From: a virus
Reading direction: 5' to 3' (one strand)
DNA length: 29,208 nt
IMG/VR virus record: IMGVR_UViG_3300030385_000202
Coordinates: 1-29,208 of that record
Positions 17,167 to 23,858 of the stretch are shown here, piece after piece (position 1 is the stretch's first letter; each line of letters starts with the position of its first letter). Under the pieces are notes generated by a model. It was given only the letters and a program-made list of their open reading frames with translations. It made no database searches and had not been told where the DNA came from. The translations under genes and the position numbers were made by a program.

Positions 17167-17240
17167 AATTAAGCAATACTACTAAAATCTTCATTTTGTA
17201 TATGTTTGTTATATTAGTAGTTCTATTACTTGTTATTTAA
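17163..17240 (+). CDS. Single-helix membrane micro-protein (25 aa)
   Basis: An ATG shares an ATGA overlap with the stop of the metallophosphoesterase gene, and a TAA ends the frame at 17238-17240. After a short polar N-terminus (MKLSNTTK) the rest is almost entirely Ile, Leu, Val and Phe, enough for one membrane helix. A terminator-like hairpin begins 6 bases after the stop. The overlap and the composition argue for a real gene, perhaps a lysis accessory or host membrane effector. Confidence 0.5.
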   Translation: MKLSNTTKIFILYMFVILVVLLLVI

Positions 17241-17246
17241 CACCCC

Positions 17247-17269
17247 CCTTAGCCCTCTAAGGCACTTTT
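17247..17269 (+). terminator. Probable terminator closing the structural-lysis unit
   Basis: CCTTAG (17247-17252) pairs with CTAAGG (17257-17262) around a CCCT loop, followed by CAC and TTTT. The tract of T is short, so termination is probably partial. The rest of the gap to 17439 holds no ORF that I accept, only promoter-like elements. Confidence 0.5.
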
Positions 17270-17378
17270 ACAACTTCTGAAGGGTAATACCTTACAAAGC
17301 ACTTTGAAACGCTTAGAGAACCGTTATTACTTAACATACTAATTGTTAATAACTTTGTAAATATTTATGTTAATATAG

Positions 17379-17408
17379 TTGTTAATTCAAATAATTGTTA
17401 TATGTTTG
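17379..17408 (+). promoter_or_regulatory. Host-type (Bacteroidetes) promoter for the early region
   Basis: TTG (17379-17381), 19 bases, then TATGTTTG (17401-17408), an exact match to the TTG-N(about 19)-TAnnTTTG promoter form known from Flavobacterium and Bacteroides primary sigma factors. A second -7-type match, TAACTTTG, lies at 17350-17357 without a clear upstream element. The next gene starts at 17439. This is the only strong host-type promoter I see, so it probably opens early transcription. Confidence 0.75.
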
Positions 17409-17438
17409 TACCATAATTAATCAATACATATAAGAAAA

Positions 17439-17648
17439 ATGAAAAAGTTAATCAAATTAGAAAGCGAAGGGTCTATAATGAAATCAGAAAAATATGGTTC
17501 TGAATACAAAAAAGATGAGAATACTATATTGTATAGGCCTATTACTACTGACGGAAGTATAGAGGAATGGTCAGAAGTTTCAGACGAAGCGTTTTCAGAA
17601 AAAGAATTAAAAGAGTTTAACAAAGAAATGGAAAAACTTTTTAGATAA
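17439..17648 (+). CDS. Isolated early protein of unknown function (69 aa)
   Basis: A 69-residue, charged, Lys/Glu-rich protein with no hydrophobic segment. It has a polar N-terminus, a short beta-like middle (ENTILYRPITTDGSIEEW) and a helical acidic-basic C-terminus (EKELKEFNKEMEKLFR). I do not recognise it. What stands out is the context: it is the first gene after the host-type promoter and is followed 15 bases later by a strong intrinsic terminator, so it forms a one-gene unit. Small isolated genes transcribed first in phages often act on host functions, but nothing in the sequence shows which. Confidence 0.65.
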   Translation: MKKLIKLESEGSIMKSEKYGSEYKKDENTILYRPITTDGSIEEWSEVSDEAFSEKELKEFNKEMEKLFR

Positions 17649-17663
17649 AAAGTAAAACAATAT

Positions 17664-17693
17664 GGGTAGATATTAAATTATCTACCCTTTTTT
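17664..17693 (+). terminator. Strong intrinsic terminator after the first early gene
   Basis: GGGTAGATA (17664-17672) pairs perfectly with TATCTACCC (17679-17687) around a 6-base loop (TTAAAT), followed by six T (17688-17693). The best terminator in the window. Confidence 0.92.
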
Positions 17694-17713
17694 ATAGCAT
17701 AAAACCCTTTGCA

Positions 17714-17726
17714 ACTAATATAGGTA
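17714..17726 (+). promoter_or_regulatory. ACTAATATAGGTA element, first copy
   Basis: The 13-base string ACTAATATAGGTA recurs at 18580-18592. The bases just upstream are also partly conserved in both copies (pattern AAAAnnCnTnGCn). Here the element follows the strong terminator and ends one base before the ATG at 17728, so a promoter role is the natural reading, for early or middle genes. Confidence 0.5.
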
Positions 17727-17727
17727 T

Positions 17728-17949
17728 ATGAAAATGACACAATTTAAAGTAATTAATCGGACAACAAGAAAAGAACAACTACTAAACTCAAGTGAAGTAT
17801 CTAGGTTCTTTAAATTAAACGACATTAGAGAATACGCTATTAGTAAAGTAAAATCTAATTTAGACAAAGCAATAGATGTTTATATTATTTCTTCAATAGC
17901 AGTACTTTCAGTTATTTTAATAACTAAAATAATACTGACATGGATATAA
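17728..17949 (+). CDS. Small C-terminal membrane-anchored protein (73 aa)
   Basis: A 73-residue protein with a basic cytosolic-type N-terminal portion (KVINRTTRKEQLLNSSEVSR) and one hydrophobic segment at residues about 51-71 (VYIISSIAVLSVILITKIIL). A tail-anchored topology is likely. The N-terminal part resembles a short HTH-like or substrate-binding stretch, but I do not recognise it. Its end overlaps the next gene by 10 bases. Two ATG codons lie close together (17728 and 17734); the first directly follows the ACTAATATAGGTA element. Confidence 0.5.
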   Translation: MKMTQFKVINRTTRKEQLLNSSEVSRFFKLNDIREYAISKVKSNLDKAIDVYIISSIAVLSVILITKIILTWI

Positions 17950-18314
17950 AAGATGCTGAATATCAAGAATGGAAAGAAGATAATTACGATTATAACAAGC
18001 CGCTAATATCCTTCTTTACAAAAAAACCTTTAGACAATAAAATAATCATAGCTGAAGATTGGTGGCTTAAACCAATGCTAATTGAAAGCTCAGTATTTTG
18101 TTATGATAAGGGTTCTAATATTGCAGACTACAAATCAGTTGGGCGTGATGTTAGAGTAGTTGGGACTAAGCTACAACTTTACAATCTATTCTGTAAAATG
18201 TCAGATGAACAAGGTTGGCAAATAAAAGATGAATGGAAAGCTAAAGTAAAGAAACGCTATTTAGATTTGTATATGAAGAATAGTCTTCAACCAATAATAA
18301 TAAATTTAAAATAA
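17940..18314 (+). CDS. Unknown early protein (124 aa)
   Basis: A 124-residue soluble protein with many aromatic and charged residues (AEYQEWKEDNYDYNK, IIAEDWWLKPMLIESS) and two Cys. It ends in a helical basic region (WKAKVKKRYLDLYMKN). There is no recognisable domain. Its start is nested in the previous gene and its stop overlaps the next start (TAATG at 18312-18316), so it is part of a compact early operon with the zinc-ribbon gene. Confidence 0.5.
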   Translation: MDIKDAEYQEWKEDNYDYNKPLISFFTKKPLDNKIIIAEDWWLKPMLIESSVFCYDKGSNIADYKSVGRDVRVVGTKLQLYNLFCKMSDEQGWQIKDEWKAKVKKRYLDLYMKNSLQPIIINLK

Positions 18315-18529
18315 TGCCAAAAGTAAATAGATACACAAGAGCAAGTAAGTATGATGGAAAAGCAATATATTGTCCAAAGTGCGATAGATTAAATAGAGTA
18401 TATCACTTTTCGTGGTCAGCAATTACTTGTGGAGGATGCAAAGAGATGATAGATAAAACAGAATGGAATTTAAAAGAAGGGGGAATGACAACACATCCTA
18501 AATCTAAAAACGACTATTGGGATTATTAA
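18314..18529 (+). CDS. Zinc-ribbon protein (71 aa)
   Basis: A 71-residue protein with two CxxC knuckles, CPKC at residues 20-23 and CGGC at 39-42, forming a single zinc ribbon between basic N- and C-terminal ends. The YHFSWSAITC segment between the knuckles is beta-like. The type is widespread in phages and is similar in size and layout to Com, the small zinc protein that activates mom translation in phage Mu. That resemblance is worth noting because Mom-like genes are present here, but this gene is several kilobases away from them. A nucleic-acid-binding role is likely. Confidence 0.6.
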   Translation: MPKVNRYTRASKYDGKAIYCPKCDRLNRVYHFSWSAITCGGCKEMIDKTEWNLKEGGMTTHPKSKNDYWDY

Positions 18530-18579
18530 AATAAATTTGTTATTTTTAACACAATTATTAACAGGCAAAAATCCTAGCC

Positions 18580-18592
18580 ACTAATATAGGTA
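18580..18592 (+). promoter_or_regulatory. ACTAATATAGGTA element, second copy
   Basis: This is an exact copy of the 13-base string found at 17714. It lies in the 72-base gap before the annealing-protein gene, whose ATG follows at 18602. The position in front of the replication and recombination genes supports a promoter role. Confidence 0.5.
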
Positions 18593-18601
18593 GAATATAT
18601 T

Positions 18602-19201
18602 ATGAGTATCAAAATGAAAACAATTAACATTCACGGAAAACAGTATGTAGAAGTAAAAGAAAGAATCAGGCACTTCAGGGAGTATTTTAAAGATTGGTCT
18701 TTAACTTCAGAACTTTTAGAATTAACAGATGATAGATGTGTAATTAAAGCAACAATATCAAATGAGCAAGATAGAGTTATTGCTTCAGGAATTGCTTATG
18801 AAACGAAAGGAAGCTCTTTTATTAATAAGACATCTTTTGTAGAAAATTGCGAAACATCAGCTTGGGGTAGAGCTTTAGGTAATCTAGGAATAGGAGTAGA
18901 TACTTCTATTGCAAGTGCTGAAGAAATACAATATGCAAAAGCACAAGATAAACCTAAAAAACTAACTAAAAGCAAATTAGATGATGGTCAGTTACAAGCT
19001 ATGATAGTTGCTATTGGCAAGGGTCAGGGAAATAAAGTTAAAGATAGACTGCCATTTTATACTTTAACCAAGAAACAACAAACCACATTAGACGAACTTT
19101 TATCTGATAAAAAAGAAGAAGAATCTAATGGAGTTTTAGGAATCATAGATGACTTAAATTCAATAGAAGTACCAACAGATTTTAAAAAGAGTAATAACTA
19201 A
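18602..19201 (+). CDS. Putative single-strand annealing protein, Erf/Rad52-like (199 aa)
   Basis: A 199-residue protein. The stretch ENCETSAWGRALGNLGIGV near residues 81-99, followed by SIASAEEIQYA, matches the form seen in phage Erf-like annealing proteins, where a conserved ETSAxGRAL(x)xLGI line ends the core fold. The N-terminal region (HFREYFKDWSLTSELLEL, then CVIKATISN and VIASGIAYE) supplies the beta strands, and the C-terminal third is charged and likely disordered. An SSB-like OB-fold gene follows after 14 bases, the usual pairing for recombination-dependent replication. The call is by motif reading and is moderate. Confidence 0.55.
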   Translation: MSIKMKTINIHGKQYVEVKERIRHFREYFKDWSLTSELLELTDDRCVIKATISNEQDRVIASGIAYETKGSSFINKTSFVENCETSAWGRALGNLGIGVDTSIASAEEIQYAKAQDKPKKLTKSKLDDGQLQAMIVAIGKGQGNKVKDRLPFYTLTKKQQTTLDELLSDKKEEESNGVLGIIDDLNSIEVPTDFKKSNN

Positions 19202-19215
19202 ATAAATAAATAAAA

Positions 19216-19575
19216 ATGGAAGTAACAGGTAAATTAGTACAGATACTTGACCTAGAAGAAGGTACAAGTAAAGCAGGAAAGGATTGGCAAAAACAATCTA
19301 TTGTAATAGATACAGGTGAAGATTTTAACAATCTAATTTGTGTTAGTGCTTTTGGAGAAAAGAACTTGAACTCACTAAGTAAGTTAGAGGAAGGAATGTC
19401 AGTTACCGTTCTTTGTAATGTTTATTCAAGAGAATACAACGGAAAATACTACCATAATATTGATGGCTATTGGTTCACAGCTAAGGTGGAAAAACAAATA
19501 GTGGGTTCAGGACATACATTTCAGGGAGATATGGCAGACCATTTAACTGACCCTGATTTGAACAATCCTTTCTAA
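19216..19575 (+). CDS. DUF3127-like OB-fold, SSB-like protein (119 aa)
   Basis: A 119-residue protein with an OB-fold layout: EVTGKLVQILDLEEGTSKAG, WQKQSIVIDTG, NLICVSAFGEKN, GMSVTVLCNVYSREYNG and YHNIDGYWFTAKVE. This is the DUF3127 pattern common in Bacteroidetes. The last residues, DPDLNNPF, resemble the acidic, Phe-ending tail with which bacterial SSB recruits partners. A role in covering single-stranded DNA next to the annealing protein is likely. Its stop overlaps the next start (TAATG). Confidence 0.7.
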   Translation: MEVTGKLVQILDLEEGTSKAGKDWQKQSIVIDTGEDFNNLICVSAFGEKNLNSLSKLEEGMSVTVLCNVYSREYNGKYYHNIDGYWFTAKVEKQIVGSGHTFQGDMADHLTDPDLNNPF

Positions 19576-20084
19576 TGATAGAAGAATATAACTTTAAATC
19601 AATATGCAACCTCACTACAAGAGTAATGGGGTTGCCTGATGGTGCTCTTGCTTTAAAAAGCAGGAAAAGACCCTTGCAAGTAGCACGTGCCATAGCGGGT
19701 GTTATTGCAAGAACTGAAGAAGATATACATAGAACAATTATAGCTAAGGTGTTAGATAGGGATAGGAGCTTGATATATCATTATGAAAAATATCATAAAT
19801 CAAACTATGCTACTTGTATTGTTTATAGAAATGCTTTTAATAAAATCTATAAAGCCTATAAAGATGTTAGTGGTACAAAAGATGTGTTTTTAGATAATGA
19901 TTTTATGAAACATTATTTGCTTAACAATGGAGTTGTAGAAACACTAGATTCTGAAGTAATATTAGAAATAAAAAGCGGTCAAGCTATTTGTGTAATAAAA
20001 ACTTCTTATATGGATTTTTCTAATCAGTTAGAAAATGTTAAGTTTGTACTGAAAAATTATCATTTTACAGTTAAAATAATATGA
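19575..20084 (+). CDS. Protein with DnaA domain IV-like HTH (169 aa)
   Basis: A 169-residue protein. Residues about 29-75 (KSRKRPLQVARAIAGVIAR, then TIIAKVLDRDRSLIYHYEK) strongly resemble the C-terminal DNA-binding domain of DnaA: a basic loop, an arginine-containing helix and a recognition helix where DnaA has RDHT and this protein has RDRS. The AAA+ domain is absent. The rest is helical and beta-like with no known motif. It sits between SSB-like and winged-helix initiator-like genes, so it may mark the phage origin or compete with host DnaA. Its stop shares an ATGA overlap with the next start. Confidence 0.6.
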   Translation: MIEEYNFKSICNLTTRVMGLPDGALALKSRKRPLQVARAIAGVIARTEEDIHRTIIAKVLDRDRSLIYHYEKYHKSNYATCIVYRNAFNKIYKAYKDVSGTKDVFLDNDFMKHYLLNNGVVETLDSEVILEIKSGQAICVIKTSYMDFSNQLENVKFVLKNYHFTVKII

Positions 20085-20686
20085 AAGAGAAACCTAATTA
20101 CTATGCTATAATACCTGCTGAAATAAGATATAATAAAAAACTAACTGCTAATGCTAAATTATTGTATGCTGAAATAACAGCACTAACTAATATGAATGGC
20201 AAATGTAATGCATCAACAAAATACTTTAGTGATTTATATGAGGTAAGCAGAGTGTCAATACAGAATTGGCTTAAACTATTAGAAGAAAATAATTATATTA
20301 ACAGAACAGTAATCTACAAAAAAGGTAGTAAAGAAATTTTATCTAGGTCAATAACTTTGATTAACAACCCTTGTAAAAATATCTTTACAGATAATACTAA
20401 TATAAATATAAATAATACTAATATTACATATAGTAATAAGGGGCGCTTTAAAAAACCAAATAAAATTGAAATTAAAGTTTATTGTGTTGAAAGGCAAAAC
20501 AATATAGATGCAGAAGCATTCTATGATTTCTATGAAAGCAAAGATTGGTTAATAGGTAACAATAAAATGAAGGATTGGAAAGCTTCTGTAAGAACTTGGG
20601 AACGCAGGGAAAAAAAGAAGCCACAAACAATGTCTAAAATAGATATGCAATTAAATGAATACTTAAAAGGAAAAGAATACTTATGA
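20081..20686 (+). CDS. Winged-helix replication initiator-like protein (201 aa)
   Basis: A 201-residue protein. The N-terminal NYYAIIPAEIRYNKKLTANA, with AKLLYAEITALTNMNGKC and VSRVSIQNWLKLLEENNYIN, forms a winged helix of the replisome-organiser type, residues about 5-85. A low-complexity Asn/Thr/Ile linker (about 105-120) follows, then a C-terminal module with FYDFYESKDWLIG and MKDWKASVRTWERRE that recurs at the end of phage initiator proteins. It likely binds the origin or recruits host helicase. It is coupled by ATGA overlaps to both neighbours. Confidence 0.65.
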   Translation: MKEKPNYYAIIPAEIRYNKKLTANAKLLYAEITALTNMNGKCNASTKYFSDLYEVSRVSIQNWLKLLEENNYINRTVIYKKGSKEILSRSITLINNPCKNIFTDNTNININNTNITYSNKGRFKKPNKIEIKVYCVERQNNIDAEAFYDFYESKDWLIGNNKMKDWKASVRTWERREKKKPQTMSKIDMQLNEYLKGKEYL

Positions 20687-21054
20687 AACCATTACAACAA
20701 GAAAATTTAGATGACCTTATTCCTAAAGTTTATGACCTGATTACTGAAACAAAAATTTCGATAGGTTTTAATACTGATGGGAAAACAATAGCAAGTTTGA
20801 GTAAAATATTTGCTGCTGATTTAATCAGGGAAAAAAGATGGGGCAATATAACTTTCAATCAAGTTGAAGATGCCTTTAGAGAAGCTATAAGATTTGGAAA
20901 AGATGAACCATTCTTAACTATAAGAAATTTTTATAAATGGATTTGGACTCATAAAAAGGAAAGAATAGATGTAGCTACATATAATGTGGAAACGCTAAAA
21001 CAAAACCCTAAAGAAGTTACGTACTATCAAGAACCTTTAAAACTATTGAAATGA
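20683..21054 (+). CDS. Replication-associated protein of unknown role (123 aa)
   Basis: A 123-residue, mainly helical protein (LDDLIPKVYDLITETK, ITFNQVEDAFREAIRFGKDE, FLTIRNFYKWIWTHKKE). The position immediately after an initiator-like gene is where small helicase loaders are often found. The mix of short helices without a Walker motif shows that it is not an AAA+ loader. I do not recognise the family with certainty. ATGA overlaps with both neighbours show that it is part of the replication operon. Confidence 0.5.
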   Translation: MKPLQQENLDDLIPKVYDLITETKISIGFNTDGKTIASLSKIFAADLIREKRWGNITFNQVEDAFREAIRFGKDEPFLTIRNFYKWIWTHKKERIDVATYNVETLKQNPKEVTYYQEPLKLLK

Positions 21055-21140
21055 AGATACTAACACTCATTTGGTTATTAATTATTGTAGTTTGTATATT
21101 AGAAGCATATTTTTGTACTAAGTTTGAAGACCAATTATGA
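21051..21140 (+). CDS. Membrane micro-protein (29 aa)
   Basis: This 29-codon ORF is linked by ATGA overlaps at both ends (start at 21051 in the previous stop, stop at 21138-21140 in the next start). The first 20 residues are Ile, Leu, Val, Trp and Cys-rich, enough for one membrane helix, and the C-terminus is polar (begins MKILTLIWLLIIVVCI). The double coupling makes it much more likely to be a real gene than chance. Confidence 0.55.
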   Translation: MKILTLIWLLIIVVCILEAYFCTKFEDQL

Positions 21141-21571
21141 TGCATATGAAATTTGAAAGAAAAGAAAATAAGAAAAGAGAAATCGAAACTCTTAAAACTT
21201 TCTGTAAACATTTTGAATTAACATTTGCAAAACATCCTGAGTATGCACATATTGATGCTGTACTATACAACAAAGGAAAGATAACAGGATTTGCAGAAGT
21301 AAAGGGAGTTCATAAAAGTATAGAAAAAGCGTATGATGTAATAGTTTCTATGCGTAAAATGGTAAGAGCGCAAAAGCTTCAAGTTCATAGTGGAAAACCT
21401 GTTGTAATAATATGGGCTTTTAATGATGGTATAGTATATGAACGAATAAATAATCTTAAAGGAATTTTCTATTATGGTGGGCGTACAGAAAGAATAGGTA
21501 GTACCTATGACCAAGAAATGCTTATAAAGGTATTAGTAAAAAACTTAATAAGAATTGAAAAAGACAATTAG
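21137..21571 (+). CDS. PD-(D/E)XK (VRR-NUC-like) nuclease (144 aa)
   Basis: A 144-residue protein with the restriction-endonuclease-fold core: Asp40 in HIDAVLY, then Glu54 and Lys56 in GFAEVKGV, giving the D...ExK triad. Predicted strands and a helix around these residues fit the fold. The size and the neighbouring NinG-like gene suggest a Holliday-junction resolvase or a similar recombination nuclease. Of the three Met codons at the start (21137, 21140, 21146) the first is favoured by the ATGA overlap. Substrate unknown. Confidence 0.65.
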   Translation: MMHMKFERKENKKREIETLKTFCKHFELTFAKHPEYAHIDAVLYNKGKITGFAEVKGVHKSIEKAYDVIVSMRKMVRAQKLQVHSGKPVVIIWAFNDGIVYERINNLKGIFYYGGRTERIGSTYDQEMLIKVLVKNLIRIEKDN

Positions 21572-21965
21572 TAAACTAAAAAAAGAACTAGACAAATGGT
21601 TCAGTTTATACATTCGGTTGCGTTCTGCAACTGATGAAGGTACGGTACAATGCTTCACTTGTGGTGTAATAAAGTATTATAAGTCAGGAATACAATGTGG
21701 ACATTTTCAAAGTAGACGTTTTTTAGCAACAAGATTTGATGAGCATAATTGCGCTCCACAATGTGTCGCTTGTAATATGTTTCGCAGCGGTGAGCAGTTT
21801 AAGTTTGCTTTAAATTTAGATGCTAAGTATGGAGATGGAAAAGCAGTAGAGTTAGAATATAAGGCAAGAACAATAATTAACTATTCTAGGTTAGATTATA
21901 CAAGTAGAATTGGTTATTACAAATCACTTGTTGATAAATTAAAAAAAGAAAAAGGAATTGAGTAA
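21555..21965 (+). CDS. ninG: NinG/Rap-like recombination protein (136 aa)
   Basis: A 136-residue protein matching the NinG (Rap) family of lambda-like phages. It has CFTC at residues 33-36, then GIQCGHFQSRRFLATRFDEH near 45-64 and NCAPQCVACNMFRSGEQ near 65-81, with Cys33, Cys36, Cys48, Cys66, Cys70 and Cys73 plus His50 forming a zinc-bound, HNH-like centre. Rap stimulates recombination by cutting branched DNA. The start is a TTG at 21555, nested in the previous gene; there is no ATG before the first Cys pair. The sequence ends in the long helix usual for the family. Confidence 0.8.
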   Translation: MKKTISKLKKELDKWFSLYIRLRSATDEGTVQCFTCGVIKYYKSGIQCGHFQSRRFLATRFDEHNCAPQCVACNMFRSGEQFKFALNLDAKYGDGKAVELEYKARTIINYSRLDYTSRIGYYKSLVDKLKKEKGIE

Positions 21966-21986
21966 ACTTTTATTTTAAGTTTGCGT

Positions 21987-22343
21987 ATGAGAAAACCAAT
22001 ATATGCAAGTAAGCAGCACGAAATAATCATAAAGGATTATATGACTATGACAAAAGAGTTCGTTAAAGACTTATCAAATGAAACAAGATTTAACAACTAC
22101 TTGGATATTTTTGACATAGTAATTGATTACCACAACAACTACGGAAGTGGAGTAAAAGAAGATAATTGGCACGATTGGGTAATGATATTACCTATAAATA
22201 TTTCAGTTATGACCAATGGATATTTAGCTGCAATAGAAACTAAAAGAAATTCAGCATTAGTTAGGTCGTATCGTTTAATACTTACTGAAATGGTACACGA
22301 AGTAGTGGATAAGATAGAACAACTAGAACCGATTAATGACTGA
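21987..22343 (+). CDS. Unknown early/middle protein (118 aa)
   Basis: A 118-residue soluble protein (MRKPIYASKQHEIIIKDYM...), acidic and helical, with NNYGSGVKEDNWHDWVMILP in the middle and a C-terminal helix (SALVRSYRLILTEMVHEVVD). I chose the ATG at 21987; a TTG at 21981 would add two residues. It overlaps the sigma-like gene by 8 bases, so the two are likely coupled. No motif recognised. Confidence 0.5.
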   Translation: MRKPIYASKQHEIIIKDYMTMTKEFVKDLSNETRFNNYLDIFDIVIDYHNNYGSGVKEDNWHDWVMILPINISVMTNGYLAAIETKRNSALVRSYRLILTEMVHEVVDKIEQLEPIND

Positions 22344-22914
22344 TATATATGTAGAAATATCAAAGCTAAGTTCTAAGTTCAGGACTATGTGCTATGGACT
22401 TACAAAAGACAAAGTAGCTATTGATGATGCGGTGCAGGAGTTGATGATTTATTTTATGCAGATGAATCCTGAAACATTAAAGACAATTTGGGAAAAAGAC
22501 AGAACTGAAGGAATTATAAGATATGGTGCAGTAGTTTTAAGACGTGCTTTAACAAGTACAAGAAGTCCTTTTTATTATCAGTACAAGAAATACTACACAC
22601 ATATTGACGGCTTTAGCTATAATTGCAGTAAAACTTTTAGTAATGATGAAGTTGCGCATAATGTTGCTAATAATAAAAATATATCAAATCTTCCTAATGA
22701 AGAAGTAGATAATTACCAATGGACAAAGCTAGAAGAAATTGACAAAGTGTTAGACGGCTTGTATTGGTACGATAAGAAAATATTTGAGTTGTATTATGAG
22801 GGCAATACGCTCGATTCACTCGCAAAGAAAACAGGCATAAGTCGTAACAGCTTATTCACTACAATAGACAAAGTTAGAGCAATACTTAAAAAAGAATTAA
22901 ATGAAGATAACTAA
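22336..22914 (+). CDS. Sigma-like transcription factor (192 aa)
   Basis: A 192-residue protein built like a small sigma factor. Residues about 26-45 (KVAIDDAVQELMIYFMQMN) correspond to the core-binding helix of sigma region 2, and the following segment (IIRYGAVVLRRALTSTRSPF) reads like the DNA-melting part. Residues about 145-186 (YDKKIFELYYEGNTLDSLAK, then ISRNSLFTTIDKVRAILKK) form a region-4-type HTH. It is placed at the end of the early block, just before the Mom-like genes and the first late promoter motif (24702), as expected for a middle-to-late switch. It is coupled to both neighbours by overlap. Sigma activity is inferred, not proven. Confidence 0.65.
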   Translation: MTDIYVEISKLSSKFRTMCYGLTKDKVAIDDAVQELMIYFMQMNPETLKTIWEKDRTEGIIRYGAVVLRRALTSTRSPFYYQYKKYYTHIDGFSYNCSKTFSNDEVAHNVANNKNISNLPNEEVDNYQWTKLEEIDKVLDGLYWYDKKIFELYYEGNTLDSLAKKTGISRNSLFTTIDKVRAILKKELNEDN

Positions 22915-23858
22915 TGAGCGTAAAAGATATATATACAATTAAGTCAATTAAAAAAGAATTATGCAAAGAATGGCTATTATATAAACACTATGCAAAAAGA
23001 ACTCCTAGTATATCCTTTTGTTTTGGATTGTTTAAAGACAATATCTTAGTGGGAGTTATTACTTTTGGAATGCCACCAAGCTCAACATTGGCAGCTTCAA
23101 TAGGTGGAGAAAAAAATAAAAGCATAGTTTTAGAATTAAACAGGTTGGTTGCAAATGATGGATTAGATAAAAACGCTTTAAGTTATTTTGTAAGTTGCAG
23201 CATCAATAAAATACCAAAGCCAAAAATTATAGTATCATTTGCTGACAATAATATGAATCATAGTGGATATATATATCAAGCAACTAATTTCATATATACA
23301 GGACAAACTTCAAATGACAGTATGTATATAGACAAAGACGGCAAAGAGTTTCATTTTAGAAACTTAGGACACTATCAGAAAAATAATAGACTAAATGTTT
23401 CACTAATCAAAAGAAGATTAAATGAAGATAAAATTGATAAAATTGAGATAGCTAACTACCTTAGAGATAATAAGGGAGAATGTACTGCTAAAAAATTAGA
23501 TGAAATATTTGGCTATAAAGATACTGCTGCCCATTGGTTCAGGACTGATGGTGGGTTTAGTTTTGCAAATATTGATGATTGGAAAAGATTAAAAAAAATA
23601 CTAAATTTAGATAATAAGTATGATAACATAATGCTAGACTTTGAATGGGTTGCAGATGTAAAAGAAATAATAAAGAAGTTAGAATTAAAAAAAGTAGAGA
23701 TATTGCCTAAAAATAGATATGTATTTGTTTCAGCTAATAAGAAAGAGAAAAAAGAAATATTATCTAATATGAAACTTACACCCTTACCCTATCCAAAAGG
23801 AATAAATAAAAGATATGATGCAAGTTATAAACCCCTTATACAAAAAGAATTATTTTGA
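22914..23858 (+). CDS. Mom-family DNA modification protein A, with C-terminal extension (314 aa)
   Basis: A 314-residue protein whose first 150 residues carry the Mom/GNAT-type signature: HY at 25-26, VGVITFG at 46-52, ELNRL at 74-78, SFAD at 108-111 and GYIYQATNF at 118-126. Mu Mom converts adenine in DNA to a modified form that resists restriction, using acetyl-CoA. Residues about 150-314 form an extra basic region with HTH-like stretches (ADKLDEIFGYKD-like and GGFSFANIDDWKRLKKIL), perhaps for DNA recognition. The start overlaps the sigma-like gene (TAATG) and the stop overlaps a TTG-started Cys-rich gene. It is the first and longest of three paralogues. Confidence 0.75.
   Translation: MSVKDIYTIKSIKKELCKEWLLYKHYAKRTPSISFCFGLFKDNILVGVITFGMPPSSTLAASIGGEKNKSIVLELNRLVANDGLDKNALSYFVSCSINKIPKPKIIVSFADNNMNHSGYIYQATNFIYTGQTSNDSMYIDKDGKEFHFRNLGHYQKNNRLNVSLIKRRLNEDKIDKIEIANYLRDNKGECTAKKLDEIFGYKDTAAHWFRTDGGFSFANIDDWKRLKKILNLDNKYDNIMLDFEWVADVKEIIKKLELKKVEILPKNRYVFVSANKKEKKEILSNMKLTPLPYPKGINKRYDASYKPLIQKELF

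Noticed and set aside
17240-17438. Additional genes or an RNA in the gap before the early promoter
   Set aside because: No ORF with a plausible start, and no structure beyond the weak terminator hairpin and the promoter elements reported.
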